Positions 40,739 through 49,472 of a DNA stretch of 64,000 nucleotides are shown here, piece after piece. A model generated the notes under the pieces. It ran no database searches. It was not told the DNA's origin and worked only from the letters and a program-made list of their open reading frames with translations. The stretch spans positions 101,017 to 165,016 of the forward strand of contig NZ_JAKEVF010000001.1 of NCBI RefSeq assembly GCF_022398315.1. Direction: 5' to 3'. Numbering within the stretch: position 1 is the first letter of the stretch; the number at the start of each line of letters is the position of its first letter. The position numbers and the translations under genes are program-made. Origin of the DNA: Shewanella sp. Isolate11. GTDB lineage: Bacteria; Pseudomonadota; Gammaproteobacteria; Enterobacterales; Shewanellaceae.

Positions 40739-41611
40739 TTATTTCAACGAGAAATAGATATCGGTGATCAGCTCATGTTCGGCGACTTCGGGGAAGAAAT
40801 TGATGTATTCAAAGTAAAGGGGAAAATCTCTTAATTCTTCGCCACTTTGCGGCAACCATTCTCGATAAAAGTGGTAAATTTTATCATCCATCTGATCGTG
40901 TGGGCCGTGATGGCGGATCACGGCGCAGCGGCCACCGGGTATCGCTTTGGTGATGATGCCAAAGTCATTCGCCGCCACATCTTGGGTGACAGAGCCACAA
41001 ATATCGAAGCGAAACTCCTCGGGCGCGACCGTGTTGGGGTCGTTTAAGGGCACGCCGAAAGTCTGGCTACTGGCCACGGGGGATTCAGTGGTTTGTTTAC
41101 GCCATGCAATAAATTGTTGAATCGATTGGTTGAGCGATGCTGGGCTGCCTTGGTGTTCTAATACCGCAACCTTAACGGTTTCTCTTTGGGTGATGTCGAT
41201 ATTCACATTGTCTCTCCGAGTGATTTTAACCTTGGCATAGTGTGCATTCCACGCTTCCCATTTCGGGGTTAACCTAAACTGAGATGGCGTCTGCTGAAAT
41301 TGTGCTTTAAAAGCTCTGGAAAAAGATTCACTGTTTTCAAAGCCGGCATCGTAAGCGATATCGGTAATTTTCAGCTGTGGATGAAACACCAAACGGTATG
41401 AAGCACGCTTCAGACGTAACATGGTGATGTACTTGCCCACATTGATACCAGTAAATACCTGAAACTGCCGATGGAAATGGTACTTAGAAAAGTGTGCCAC
41501 TTCGCTGAGTTGTTCTACGCTGAGGGGCTGCTCTAAGTGTTTAGCAATATAATCACAGACTGCTTCAATTCGCTTACTATAGTCTTGATTAGCTTGTGTA
41601 TTCATATCCAT
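40739..41611 (-). CDS. AraC-family regulator with GyrI-like effector domain
   Basis: 290 residues. Two helix-turn-helix motifs in the first ~115 residues: S-V-E-Q-L-S-E-V-A-H-F-S-K-Y-H-F-H-R and I-T-D-I-A-Y-D-A-G-F-E-N-S-E-S-F-S-R-A-F, the typical AraC/XylS signature. The rest (about 125-290) is a GyrI-like/SOUL-type small-molecule binding domain, as in Rob and related multidrug regulators. ATG 41611 is used; a second ATG 6 bp downstream is possible. Targets unknown; no transporter gene adjacent. Confidence 0.85.
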   Translation of the reverse strand: MDMNTQANQDYSKRIEAVCDYIAKHLEQPLSVEQLSEVAHFSKYHFHRQFQVFTGINVGKYITMLRLKRASYRLVFHPQLKITDIAYDAGFENSESFSRAFKAQFQQTPSQFRLTPKWEAWNAHYAKVKITRRDNVNIDITQRETVKVAVLEHQGSPASLNQSIQQFIAWRKQTTESPVASSQTFGVPLNDPNTVAPEEFRFDICGSVTQDVAANDFGIITKAIPGGRCAVIRHHGPHDQMDDKIYHFYREWLPQSGEELRDFPLYFEYINFFPEVAEHELITDIYFSLK

Positions 41612-41689
41612 CTCTGTTTCAAGTGAGAGGCTATTGTGCGCCTGAGCGGTGCAGATTACCTGACCGATATTGCTCTAATACTGCTAATG

Positions 41690-42124
41690 TTAAAAGCCGC
41701 GGCGTTTCCAAAATGAGGAGATTTGGCTCTGTTCATCATTAAGATGCACATTAAAGGTTTTCTCTGCGACGACTTTACCGCGCAGCTCTATGGTCATGCG
41801 CCATTTTCCGACCTTGGTTTCCTCGGGAGCCCAGATGGTATCACCGAGAAAAAATTTCCAATCGTTTGATTCGACAAATAACTCACCGTCAAAGGGCGGA
41901 CGAACATTACCTTGGTCGTCTGGAATATCAGGATGATAGATGCAATATCTGAGCTTTTGATTCTTGGCTTTTTTGATCTGTGCCACGAAGCCAAACTCGA
42001 TGTCGATTTGGGCAGGAATGTGTACCGTGGATTTTAAAAACTTGGGGAGATCGGCACTTTCTTCATCCCATTGACTAAAGATTCCGGCTTGTAAGATGGT
42101 GACGTCGGCTTTGAGTTTGGACAC
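41690..42124 (-). CDS. DUF3859-like hypothetical protein
   Basis: 144 residues from GTG 42124. Soluble, with no signal peptide or membrane segment; many beta-strand-like segments (L-R-Y-C-I-Y-H-P-D-I-P-D-D, G-K-W-R-M-T-I-E-L-R-G-K-V-V). It fits the DUF3859 type, function unknown. It lies 70 bp after the DUF971 gene downstream of hslVU and may be cotranscribed. The start is not well supported by a ribosome binding site. Confidence 0.65.
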   Translation of the reverse strand: MSKLKADVTILQAGIFSQWDEESADLPKFLKSTVHIPAQIDIEFGFVAQIKKAKNQKLRYCIYHPDIPDDQGNVRPPFDGELFVESNDWKFFLGDTIWAPEETKVGKWRMTIELRGKVVAEKTFNVHLNDEQSQISSFWKRRGF

Positions 42125-42194
42125 GCTAAATCGGTTTTCCTGATGAATGATTGCTTATGAGTAGTTAAATAACTTTCGTTTTAAGTTCAGCTGC

Positions 42195-42590
42195 TTAGTT
42201 ATGGTATTTAACAGCCATATCTATCATGGGTTCACGGCTGGCTTTGGCGGCACGAATGCGAGCGAGATAGTTTTGCCACAACTCCACCTGATTGGTGGCC
42301 AAGTCGTACAACACCTTCCATGAAAACAGTCCGGTATCATGACCATCGTCGAAGACAATTTTCACTGCATAATTACCAACAGGGGTGATCGCATCGATAT
42401 TGACGTTCTTTTTGTGGGTCACTAGCACGGGATTACCGTGACCGTGGACTTCAGCCGAAGGCGAATAAACTCGTAATAACTCGCAACTAATGGCATGAGT
42501 GCTGCCGTCATCGAAGCTGACTTCCAGCAGGCGCGACTTACGCTTGAGTTTTAGGTCGGTCACATTGGGGTGGGTATTTTGAGAACTCAT
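42195..42590 (-). CDS. DUF971 (gamma-butyrobetaine hydroxylase-like N-domain) protein
   Basis: 131 residues from ATG 42590 (MSSQNTHPNVTDLKL). The single domain shows L-L-x-V-x-F-D-D-G, the R-V-Y-S-P-S-A-E-V-x-G-H-G motif, and V-x-F-D-D-G-H-D-T-G-L-F-S-W, typical of DUF971. Homologous domains in eukaryotic hydroxylases bind zinc or Fe-S; proteins of this family are linked to Fe-S metabolism in some bacteria. Frequently found immediately downstream of hslVU, as here. Confidence 0.85.
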   Translation of the reverse strand: MSSQNTHPNVTDLKLKRKSRLLEVSFDDGSTHAISCELLRVYSPSAEVHGHGNPVLVTHKKNVNIDAITPVGNYAVKIVFDDGHDTGLFSWKVLYDLATNQVELWQNYLARIRAAKASREPMIDMAVKYHN

Positions 42591-42635
42591 CAAGGTGCTC
42601 CAAGTGCACTATCGAATTAGATAATAAGTGTAGCG

Positions 42636-42668
42636 GATAAGATTTGGGTCTAGCCAGACCCAAATCTT
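42636..42668 (-). terminator. Terminator-like hairpin after hslVU
   Basis: Inverted repeat AAGATTTGGGTCT / AGACCCAAATCTT (42639-42664) with a 4-base loop, 30 bp beyond the hslU stop. The T tract is weak, so it may attenuate rather than stop transcription into the DUF971 gene. Confidence 0.7.
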
Positions 42669-42697
42669 ATTGCAACTGCAGTGAGTTAAGCGCGCTA

Positions 42698-44023
42698 TTA
42701 CAAGATGAAGCGGCTTAGGTCTTCATCTTGTACTAGGTTATCCAGATGCGCATTAACATAATCGGCGTCGATAACTGTGCTGCTACCTGATTTATCGGAG
42801 GCTTCAAACGACAGATCTTCCATTAAGCGCTCCATCACGGTATGTAGACGACGGGCACCAATGTTTTCGGTACGCTCGTTAACCTGCCATGCCGCTTCCG
42901 CGATTCGTTCGATACCTGATTCGCTGAACTCAACCTTAACGCCTTCGGTCGCCATTAATGCGACATATTGCTCGGTGAGTGAAGCATGAGGCTCGGTAAG
43001 AATACGTTTAAAGTCATCTGCTGACAGTGCCTGTAGCTCGACGCGAATAGGTAAACGACCCTGTAGCTCGGGGATCAAATCAGAAGGCTTAGACATCTGG
43101 AATGCGCCAGAAGCAATAAACAGAATGTGATCGGTTTTGACCATGCCGTGTTTGGTGGTCACAGTACAACCTTCTACCAAAGGTAGTAAGTCACGCTGTA
43201 CCCCTTCACGAGAAACGTCAGGGCCTGAAGTATCACCACGCTTACAAATCTTGTCGATCTCATCGAGGAACACTATGCCGTGTTGCTCAACCAGCTCGAT
43301 AGCTTGTTCTTTCAGATCGTCAGCATTAACTAACTTGGCCGCTTCCTCTTCAATCAGCAGCTTATAGGCTTCTTTGATTGGCATCTTACGACGCTTGCTG
43401 GCACCCGGTCCCATGTTTTGGAACATGCTTTGTAGCTGATTGGTCATCTCTTCCATGCCTGGAGGTGACATGATTTCGATGCCGACTTGCGGCGCCGCAA
43501 TATCGATTTCGATTTCTTTATCGTCTAACTGGCCTTCACGCAGCTTCTTACGAAATACCTGGCGAGTGGCCGAGTCATCTTTATTTTCGCTGTCCCAATC
43601 TTCTTTCGGCTTTGGCAATAAAGCGTCGAGAATACGCTCTTCGGCGGCTTCTTCTGCTCTGAACTTGCACTTTGCCATCTGCTCTTCACGGGTAAGTTTT
43701 ATGGCGGCATCGGTTAGATCGCGAATGATCTGTTCAACCTCTTTACCGACATAACCGACTTCGGTGAACTTGGTGGCTTCGACTTTAATAAATGGCGCTT
43801 TGGCTAGTTTAGCCAGACGACGGGCGATTTCGGTTTTACCGACACCGGTTGGGCCGATCATCAGAATATTTTTAGGAGTGACCTCTTGGCGCAGATCCGC
43901 TTCTAATTGCATGCGGCGCCAGCGGTTACGTAATGCGATGGCAACCGAGCGCTTTGCGGCTTGCTGGCCAATGATATGACTGTCCAACTCATGAACAATC
44001 TCTCTGGGAGTCATCTCAGACAT
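42698..44023 (-). CDS. hslU: HslU, ATPase of the HslUV protease
   Basis: 441 residues (E. coli 443). AAA+ unfoldase: Walker A G-P-T-G-V-G-K-T near 57-64, Walker B V-F-L-D-E-I-D-K near 250, sensor and arginine-finger regions ([12 protein letters not shown]), and the C-terminal tail ending in R-F-I-L, which docks into HslV. The variable I-domain (about 110-240) is present. It lies 27 bp after hslV in a heat-shock operon. Confidence 0.96.
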   Translation of the reverse strand: MSEMTPREIVHELDSHIIGQQAAKRSVAIALRNRWRRMQLEADLRQEVTPKNILMIGPTGVGKTEIARRLAKLAKAPFIKVEATKFTEVGYVGKEVEQIIRDLTDAAIKLTREEQMAKCKFRAEEAAEERILDALLPKPKEDWDSENKDDSATRQVFRKKLREGQLDDKEIEIDIAAPQVGIEIMSPPGMEEMTNQLQSMFQNMGPGASKRRKMPIKEAYKLLIEEEAAKLVNADDLKEQAIELVEQHGIVFLDEIDKICKRGDTSGPDVSREGVQRDLLPLVEGCTVTTKHGMVKTDHILFIASGAFQMSKPSDLIPELQGRLPIRVELQALSADDFKRILTEPHASLTEQYVALMATEGVKVEFSESGIERIAEAAWQVNERTENIGARRLHTVMERLMEDLSFEASDKSGSSTVIDADYVNAHLDNLVQDEDLSRFIL

Positions 44024-44050
44024 AGTTTTCCCTTAATGCAGTAGCATAGG

Positions 44051-44575
44051 TTAGTAATTGAGTTCTTCAATCGTCTTAAATTGGTTGGTGAACACGCAGA
44101 TATCACCTGCAATGGTTAACGATTTTTCAGCGATTTCTCGGGCACTGAGTTCGGTATTTTCAAGCAAAGCCGTTGCCGAAGCTTGGGCAAAGTTGCCGCC
44201 TGATCCGATAGCAATAAGATCGTTTTCTGGCTGCACCACATCACCATTACCGGTAATGATTAATGAACACTCGGTATCGGCGACGGCCAGTAAGGCTTCA
44301 AGTTTACGTAGCACCTTATCTGAGCGCCAATCTTTGGCCATCTCAACTGCGGCACGCATCAGGTGGCCTTGGTGCATTTCTAATTTTGCTTCGAAACGTT
44401 CGAATAGGGTAAAGGCGTCAGCGGTACCGCCGGCAAAACCTGCTAGCACTTTGTTGTGATAGAGACGACGAACCTTCTTGGCGTTTCCTTTCATCACGGT
44501 ATTACCCAGTGAGACTTGGCCGTCTCCGGCGATGACAACTTGGTTGTTGCGGCGTACTGAAACGATAGTGGTCAC
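44051..44575 (-). CDS. hslV: HslV, peptidase of the HslUV protease
   Basis: 174 residues from GTG 44575, with AGAGGA upstream. After Met removal Thr2 ([10 protein letters not shown]) is the catalytic N-terminal threonine of this proteasome-like peptidase. Conserved G-D-G-Q-V-S-L-G-N and G-S-G-G-N-F-A-Q-A motifs present. Forms a dodecamer capped by HslU and degrades misfolded and regulatory proteins. A sigma-32-like promoter lies 58-86 bp upstream. Confidence 0.96.
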   Translation of the reverse strand: MTTIVSVRRNNQVVIAGDGQVSLGNTVMKGNAKKVRRLYHNKVLAGFAGGTADAFTLFERFEAKLEMHQGHLMRAAVEMAKDWRSDKVLRKLEALLAVADTECSLIITGNGDVVQPENDLIAIGSGGNFAQASATALLENTELSAREIAEKSLTIAGDICVFTNQFKTIEELNY

Positions 44576-44594
44576 GATATTTCCTCTTCTCTAG

Positions 44595-44661
44595 CCGATG
44601 AGCAGAAAGCCCATCGGTGGACAATGTTTAAGATATGGGGGAGGGGCTTTAAAAATTCAAG
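44595..44661 (-). promoter_or_regulatory. Sigma-32-like heat-shock promoter and 5' stem-loop of hslVU
   Basis: On the minus strand, -35 CTTGAA (44661-44656) and -10 CCCCATAT (44640-44633) are separated by 15 bases. They match the sigma-32 consensus CTTGAAA / CCCCATnT closely, with only the last -35 base deviating. Between promoter and gene, CCGATG / CATCGG (44595-44617) can form a leader stem-loop. hslVU is a known sigma-32 operon in E. coli. Confidence 0.75.
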
Positions 44662-45089
44662 GGCCAAAGGCAAAGTGGCCACTTTATCGGGATGTTTATT
44701 TATTAGTTTTCACATTATTAACCGTTTGCCAAAGGCTTAAGTCATCAAGTCAGTAATAGAGTATGACGTCGTAATTAATACTTAAGTGGGGGCGGAAAAT
44801 TGAAAACTAGCCTGTTGGTGTAAAGCTTTCATACCTTAGCTGGATGATGAAACTTGGGGTGAGAACCATACTCTTGCCTGTTGGCTTCGGCTAACAGTTC
44901 TGTGTCGCACTCTTTTAGCGGTCACGCTCAGATGAGTGTCAACAGAGCCGGGATTCTCCATATTGCGGATTTTCTATATTGGGATCTTTCCATATTGGAA
45001 TAGTTGCAACGCAGGGCGAAACCTAATCTACGGCTAGTCTGGTCGCTAAAGGACTAGTGAGACGAAAATCAATGTAAAGGATATTACTC
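44662..45089. other. Intergenic region upstream of the curlin-like gene
   Basis: About 430 bp between the hslVU promoter and the curlin-like gene. It has no plausible coding frame. A short dyad GCCTGTTGGCTTCGGCTAACAG lies near 44876 in two parts, and three spaced copies of a CCATATTGG-like sequence lie at 44956-45000 (listed as a finding). AAAGGA 8 bp before the ATG is the ribosome binding site of the curlin-like gene. Confidence 0.5.
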
Positions 45090-46796
45090 ATGACTAAGCT
45101 ACTTCCACTAGCTGCAGCGATTGCTATGGCTTTCGGTACGGCTCATGCAGATTCAAGCACTGCATCAACAACACAAAATGGTTCAGGCAATACAGCAACA
45201 ACAACTCAAACTGGCTCAGGCCATAATGCAGAAATCAACACCATTTTGGGTGTTGATAGCAGCGCGGATATCACTCAGTCCGGTGTAGGTCAGGGTGCAC
45301 TTATCACTCAGGGTCCAGAAGCTGTTACTGAATCCAGTGCAAAAATAATCCAGTCGGGTGGTGCTGCAAACACGGCTAGCATTAATCAAAACCACATGTA
45401 TCAAACAACAGCATCAGTGGATCAAGTCGGTGCTGGTAATAACGCCAATATCGATCAACAGCATGTTGATCAAACTTCTGCTACTGCTGTGCAAACAGGT
45501 TCAGGTAATGATGCCGATATCAGACAGTGGGGCTACGGTGTGCATAACCCTGCTGGAGCCAGTATCAATCAAATGGGTAACGGTAATATAGCCAGCTCTG
45601 ACCAAGATACCTCTACCAATGCGCTATCGACCATAGTGCAGACGGGTAATGGTAACTTCGCTGACGTTGAACAATATAACGGTTCTGTGAATTCTGAAGT
45701 TTGGGTAACTCAAATCACTGATGGTGCATCTGCCGATGCGAGCCAGAATGCATCTTCAGAATCAGTTATTACTATTTTGCAAAACGATAGCAGTCAAGGT
45801 TCAATCAGCGTGTCTCAGTCTAATGGTTCAACCAATATGGCGACCGCGACTCAAACCTACTCTACTGGTCCGTTATCCTCTATAGATGTGACACAGCAAG
45901 GCAGTAGCAATACGGTGAATGCTTATCAGGAGCATGTGTATGAGACAAGTATGGTAGTTTCTCAAACCGGTAACTCTAACACCGCTACAGTGAATCAGGA
46001 GCATGTTAATTTTAGTAGTGCCTCTGTCGATGTAACCGGTGATAACAACCAGACTACAGTGCGCCAATATGGTTGGGGAAATCATGAGCCAGCTTCTGCC
46101 ACTGTTGAAACTGTAGGTGATTCGAACTTAGTAGATATTAATCAGGATACCTCTTTTGAAGCTGTTGCCTCTGTTATTCAAGAGGGGAACTTGAATAAGG
46201 CTTATGTCGATCAGGTTGATGAATCTGATGGCTCGTCTGTCTCTATTCAACAAATTGCGGGCAGCTTAAACGGCGATGTTGATGTCTATCAGTCTAGTGC
46301 CACCAATTCAAATTCATCGGTTGTGCAGTCGGGTGTTTCGGGCTCATCGATCGATATTGATCAAGTTAATGGTGATGACTTAAGAAGTTATGTGACTCAA
46401 ACCGATACCATTGGTGGCAGTGTCACAGTTTACCAAACCGGTGCCAATCAGAGTGCGACTGTACACCAAGGTGGCGAAGGCAATGTTGCAGCTGTCGATC
46501 AATTTGCTACAGGTAATAAAGCCAATGTCAGTCAGTTCGGTGAGTTTGGCGATGCTGATATTGATCAAAGCGGCAATAACAACGAAGGTTGGGTAAATCA
46601 GAGCGCGGGTGCTTATAATGACGCTGACTTGTTCCAAAGTGGTGACGGCAACTATGCGATGATTTCTCAATCAGGTTTAGGTGTAGTTGGTTCGCATAAT
46701 CAGGCCACAATCAATCAATATGGTACATCTGATGCGGCTGTCATATACCAAAGTGGCGGTGCAGGCAATTCAGCGACGATTAATCAAAGTAATTGA
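45090..46796 (+). CDS. Orphan curlin-repeat (CsgA/CsgB-like) exported protein
   Basis: 568 residues. A clear Sec signal peptide (MTKLLPLAAAIAMAFGTAHA) is followed by about two dozen imperfect ~22-residue repeats of the curlin type, S-x5-Q-x-G-x2-N-x-A-x3-Q, rich in Ser, Thr, Gln, Asn and Gly and apparently free of Cys. This is the composition and repeat of amyloid curli subunits, but CsgA and CsgB are about 150 residues. It contains a long-range duplication: R-Q-W-G-Y-G-V-H-N-P-A at residue 145 recurs as R-Q-Y-G-W-G-N-H-E-P-A at 325. No csgD/E/F/G genes are in the window. It lies between ftsN and hslV, which are adjacent in E. coli. Probable extracellular amyloid or matrix protein; experimentally unproven. 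Confidence 0.82.
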   Translation: MTKLLPLAAAIAMAFGTAHADSSTASTTQNGSGNTATTTQTGSGHNAEINTILGVDSSADITQSGVGQGALITQGPEAVTESSAKIIQSGGAANTASINQNHMYQTTASVDQVGAGNNANIDQQHVDQTSATAVQTGSGNDADIRQWGYGVHNPAGASINQMGNGNIASSDQDTSTNALSTIVQTGNGNFADVEQYNGSVNSEVWVTQITDGASADASQNASSESVITILQNDSSQGSISVSQSNGSTNMATATQTYSTGPLSSIDVTQQGSSNTVNAYQEHVYETSMVVSQTGNSNTATVNQEHVNFSSASVDVTGDNNQTTVRQYGWGNHEPASATVETVGDSNLVDINQDTSFEAVASVIQEGNLNKAYVDQVDESDGSSVSIQQIAGSLNGDVDVYQSSATNSNSSVVQSGVSGSSIDIDQVNGDDLRSYVTQTDTIGGSVTVYQTGANQSATVHQGGEGNVAAVDQFATGNKANVSQFGEFGDADIDQSGNNNEGWVNQSAGAYNDADLFQSGDGNYAMISQSGLGVVGSHNQATINQYGTSDAAVIYQSGGAGNSATINQSN

Positions 46797-46929
46797 TACA
46801 ATGCATTAAACGGTTACGACTTGGCTTTTTAAGATGACTCTCTCCCATTTTTTAGAGCCAAGTTACTTTTATATTGATTGGTATCAAACCCGATTGATGC
46901 GATAGAAACAGAAGTAACAAAATTGATGT

Positions 46930-46960
46930 AATAAAAAGCCAGCGAATGCTGGCTTTATTA
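46930..46960. terminator. Bidirectional terminator between curlin-like gene and ftsN
   Basis: Hairpin TAAAAAGCCAGC / GCTGGCTTTA with a 4-base loop, AT-rich on both sides, between convergent genes. Some 130 bp past the curlin-like stop and 33 bp past the ftsN stop. Confidence 0.85.
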
Positions 46961-46992
46961 TTTGCAATTTTAGTCGTTTAAGGGATGAAGAG

Positions 46993-47565
46993 TTAGCCTT
47001 CCCAGAACCAAATTTGGCAACCGTTCAAGCCACCACGCTGCAGAATATGGCGCTGCTTTTCGGCAACACGTTTACGGTCGTAAGGCCCTAACACCACCTT
47101 GTACCATACGCCGCTATTGCCTTCTACCCTGCGAACCTGAGCTTCTAAACCCTGGAAAGCGATCATTGCCTTCATCTCATCGGCTTGAGATTGCTTTCTG
47201 AACGAGCCACATTGCATCTGATAAGGACGTGTTGGTGCTGTATTTTCTGGAATATCCACTTCAACTTGCTTATTTTCAAGCTCTTGCTGATAGGTCCATT
47301 CCTCTTTTGGCTTAGGCGGTAAAGCGTTAGGATCTTTCTTCGTTACCTTAGGCTTACTTACCGGTTCAACCAATGTTGGCTCAGCATCACTGGCGCTGTT
47401 GTTGATGCTCCAGAGAAAATAGCCAAAGCCACCTAATAGACCTGCAGTTATTAAAAACAGCAGGAAGGGAAAACGCTTTGGTGCCGGTTTGGCTGTCTTG
47501 CGTCGTCCACCAGTTGCCCGCGACTTTCTCGCAGGCTTTCTATTTGCGTAATCACGATTGCTCAT
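46993..47565 (-). CDS. ftsN: FtsN-like SPOR-domain cell division protein
   Basis: 190 residues. A basic cytoplasmic N-terminus (M-S-N-R-D-Y-A-N-R-K-P) is followed by one membrane helix (about 33-53), a linker with the conserved E-E-W-x-Y-x-x-x-L-E-N-K segment (about 87-100), and a C-terminal SPOR domain (about 113-190) that binds denuded septal glycan. FtsN activates septal peptidoglycan synthesis. The protein is short compared with E. coli FtsN (319) but has all parts. It lies 14 bp after argS. Confidence 0.9.
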   Translation of the reverse strand: MSNRDYANRKPARKSRATGGRRKTAKPAPKRFPFLLFLITAGLLGGFGYFLWSINNSASDAEPTLVEPVSKPKVTKKDPNALPPKPKEEWTYQQELENKQVEVDIPENTAPTRPYQMQCGSFRKQSQADEMKAMIAFQGLEAQVRRVEGNSGVWYKVVLGPYDRKRVAEKQRHILQRGGLNGCQIWFWEG

Positions 47566-47579
47566 CTTACCGCCTTAGG

Positions 47580-49325
47580 TTACATGCGCTCTAAGGTGTC
47601 GATACCGAGGAGATCTAAACCTTGTTTCAATGTCTTAGCAGTAAGTTGTGCCAATAGCAGTCGGCTGGTTTTCTCAGCTTCTGAGTCGGCCGCCAGTACG
47701 GGACAGGCTTCATAGAAGCTAGAAAATGCGCCAGCCAATTCAAATAGGTAACCACAAAGAGCATGAGGCTGTCCTTTATCGACCATGCGATTCAGTACTT
47801 CGCCAAACTGAGCCAGTTTGGTGCCCAAGGCTTTCTCTTTTTCATGCTCAAGCACAATGGTGGCATTGCTGAGGTCAATATCTGTAGCACGCTTGAAAAT
47901 ACCGGCGACACGAGTATAGGCATATAGCAGATAAGGTGCGGTATTACCTTCAAAGCTGAGCATCTGCTCGAAACTGAAGATGTAATCGCTGGCGCGGTTT
48001 TTCGACAGGTCGGCATATTTAACCGAGCTGATCCCTACAACCTTAGCGATTTGAGCTAACTCTTGCTCATCCATATCTGGATTTTTAGAGCGAACCAACT
48101 CTAATGCACGAGTTTCCGCTTCACTTAAGAGATCTACTAACTTAACTACACCACCAGAACGCGTTTTGAATGGACGACCATCTTCACCGTTCATGGTGCC
48201 AAAGCCCATGTGTTCTAAGCTCATTGCTGGATCCACAAAGTTTGCTTGGCGTGCCAGACTAAATACTTGCTGGAAGTGCAGGCCTTGGCGTAAGTCGACA
48301 AAGTATAACGCGCGATCGGCTTTTAATACGTTTGAACGATAACGCATTGCTGCTAAGTCGCTGGTGGCATAAAGATAACCGCCATCGGCTTTTTGAATAA
48401 TGACAGGCAGTGGCTCGCCTTCTTTGGTTTGGAATTCATCTTGGAATACCACCTTGGCGCCATTACTTTCAGACAATAAACCTTGTGCATCCAAGTCGCG
48501 AACCACTTGTTCAAGGTCGTCGTTATAGGCACTTTCGCCACGAACGTCAGCGCGAGTCAGACTTACCCCCAGACGCTCATAAACTTCATGGCAGTGACTA
48601 AGGGAAATGTCGTTGAATTCACGCCATAATTTGTTGCAATACTCATCACCAGATTGCAGTTCAACTACCAGTTTACGTGCGCGGGTGGCAAACTCTTCAG
48701 ACTCATCGAAACGTACTTTAGCGGCGCGATAGAAACTTTCTAAATCTGACAGTTCCATCTGTGCTTGTTCGCCATTTTGGGCGCGCAGCTCTTCCATATA
48801 AGCCAGCAACATACCAAATTGAGTACCCCAGTCGCCCACATGGTTTTGGCGGATCACTTTATGACCTTGAAACTCCAGTGCACGTACGACACTGTCGCCA
48901 ATAATGGTTGAACGTAGGTGACCTACGTGCATCTCTTTGGCTAGGTTTGGAGAAGAGTAATCCACGACTACGGTTTGTGGTGCTGGTAAGGTAACACCCA
49001 AATGCTCGTCATTTAATGCGGTCATTAACTGATTAGCTAGGGCATTTTCATCGATAAAGAAGTTGATGAATCCGGGTCCAGCTATCTCTACTTTAGCGAC
49101 TTGGCTATCTTGAGGCAGGCTATCGATAATTAGCTGAGCCACTTCAAGAGGATTCTTGCGTGCCACTTTGGTCAGCATCATGGCAAGGTTGGTGGCAAAA
49201 TCACCATGAGTTTTGTCTTTGGTTCGGTCTACCTGAATACGCGCGGCAAAATCCGCAGGAATAACGTCCTGTTGCTTGAGGGTGATGATCGCTTGTTCGA
49301 GCAAAGATTGGATATGTGATTTCAT
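47580..49325 (-). CDS. argS: Arginyl-tRNA synthetase
   Basis: 581 residues (E. coli 577). Class I synthetase: N-terminal Add-1 domain, the H-I-G-H-type motif H-V-G-H-L-R near 130, and a KMSKS-region reduced to K-T-R-S-G-G, typical of many ArgRS enzymes. A C-terminal anticodon-binding helical domain (about 460-581) follows, ending L-E-R-M. Upstream of ftsN and downstream of priA in the same direction. Confidence 0.96.
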   Translation of the reverse strand: MKSHIQSLLEQAIITLKQQDVIPADFAARIQVDRTKDKTHGDFATNLAMMLTKVARKNPLEVAQLIIDSLPQDSQVAKVEIAGPGFINFFIDENALANQLMTALNDEHLGVTLPAPQTVVVDYSSPNLAKEMHVGHLRSTIIGDSVVRALEFQGHKVIRQNHVGDWGTQFGMLLAYMEELRAQNGEQAQMELSDLESFYRAAKVRFDESEEFATRARKLVVELQSGDEYCNKLWREFNDISLSHCHEVYERLGVSLTRADVRGESAYNDDLEQVVRDLDAQGLLSESNGAKVVFQDEFQTKEGEPLPVIIQKADGGYLYATSDLAAMRYRSNVLKADRALYFVDLRQGLHFQQVFSLARQANFVDPAMSLEHMGFGTMNGEDGRPFKTRSGGVVKLVDLLSEAETRALELVRSKNPDMDEQELAQIAKVVGISSVKYADLSKNRASDYIFSFEQMLSFEGNTAPYLLYAYTRVAGIFKRATDIDLSNATIVLEHEKEKALGTKLAQFGEVLNRMVDKGQPHALCGYLFELAGAFSSFYEACPVLAADSEAEKTSRLLLAQLTAKTLKQGLDLLGIDTLERM

Positions 49326-49472
49326 TGGCGTTTAATCGACACTTTCTTAAGATAAATGGATTCAGGGATAACCGAGTATTCTAGCCGTTAGTGGTGGCTA
49401 ATTGCTATCCTCAGGGGCGAAATTCATGGTCTTTTTTGCAAATTTAGCCGCAAACTTTGGGCTTAGTTTAGA

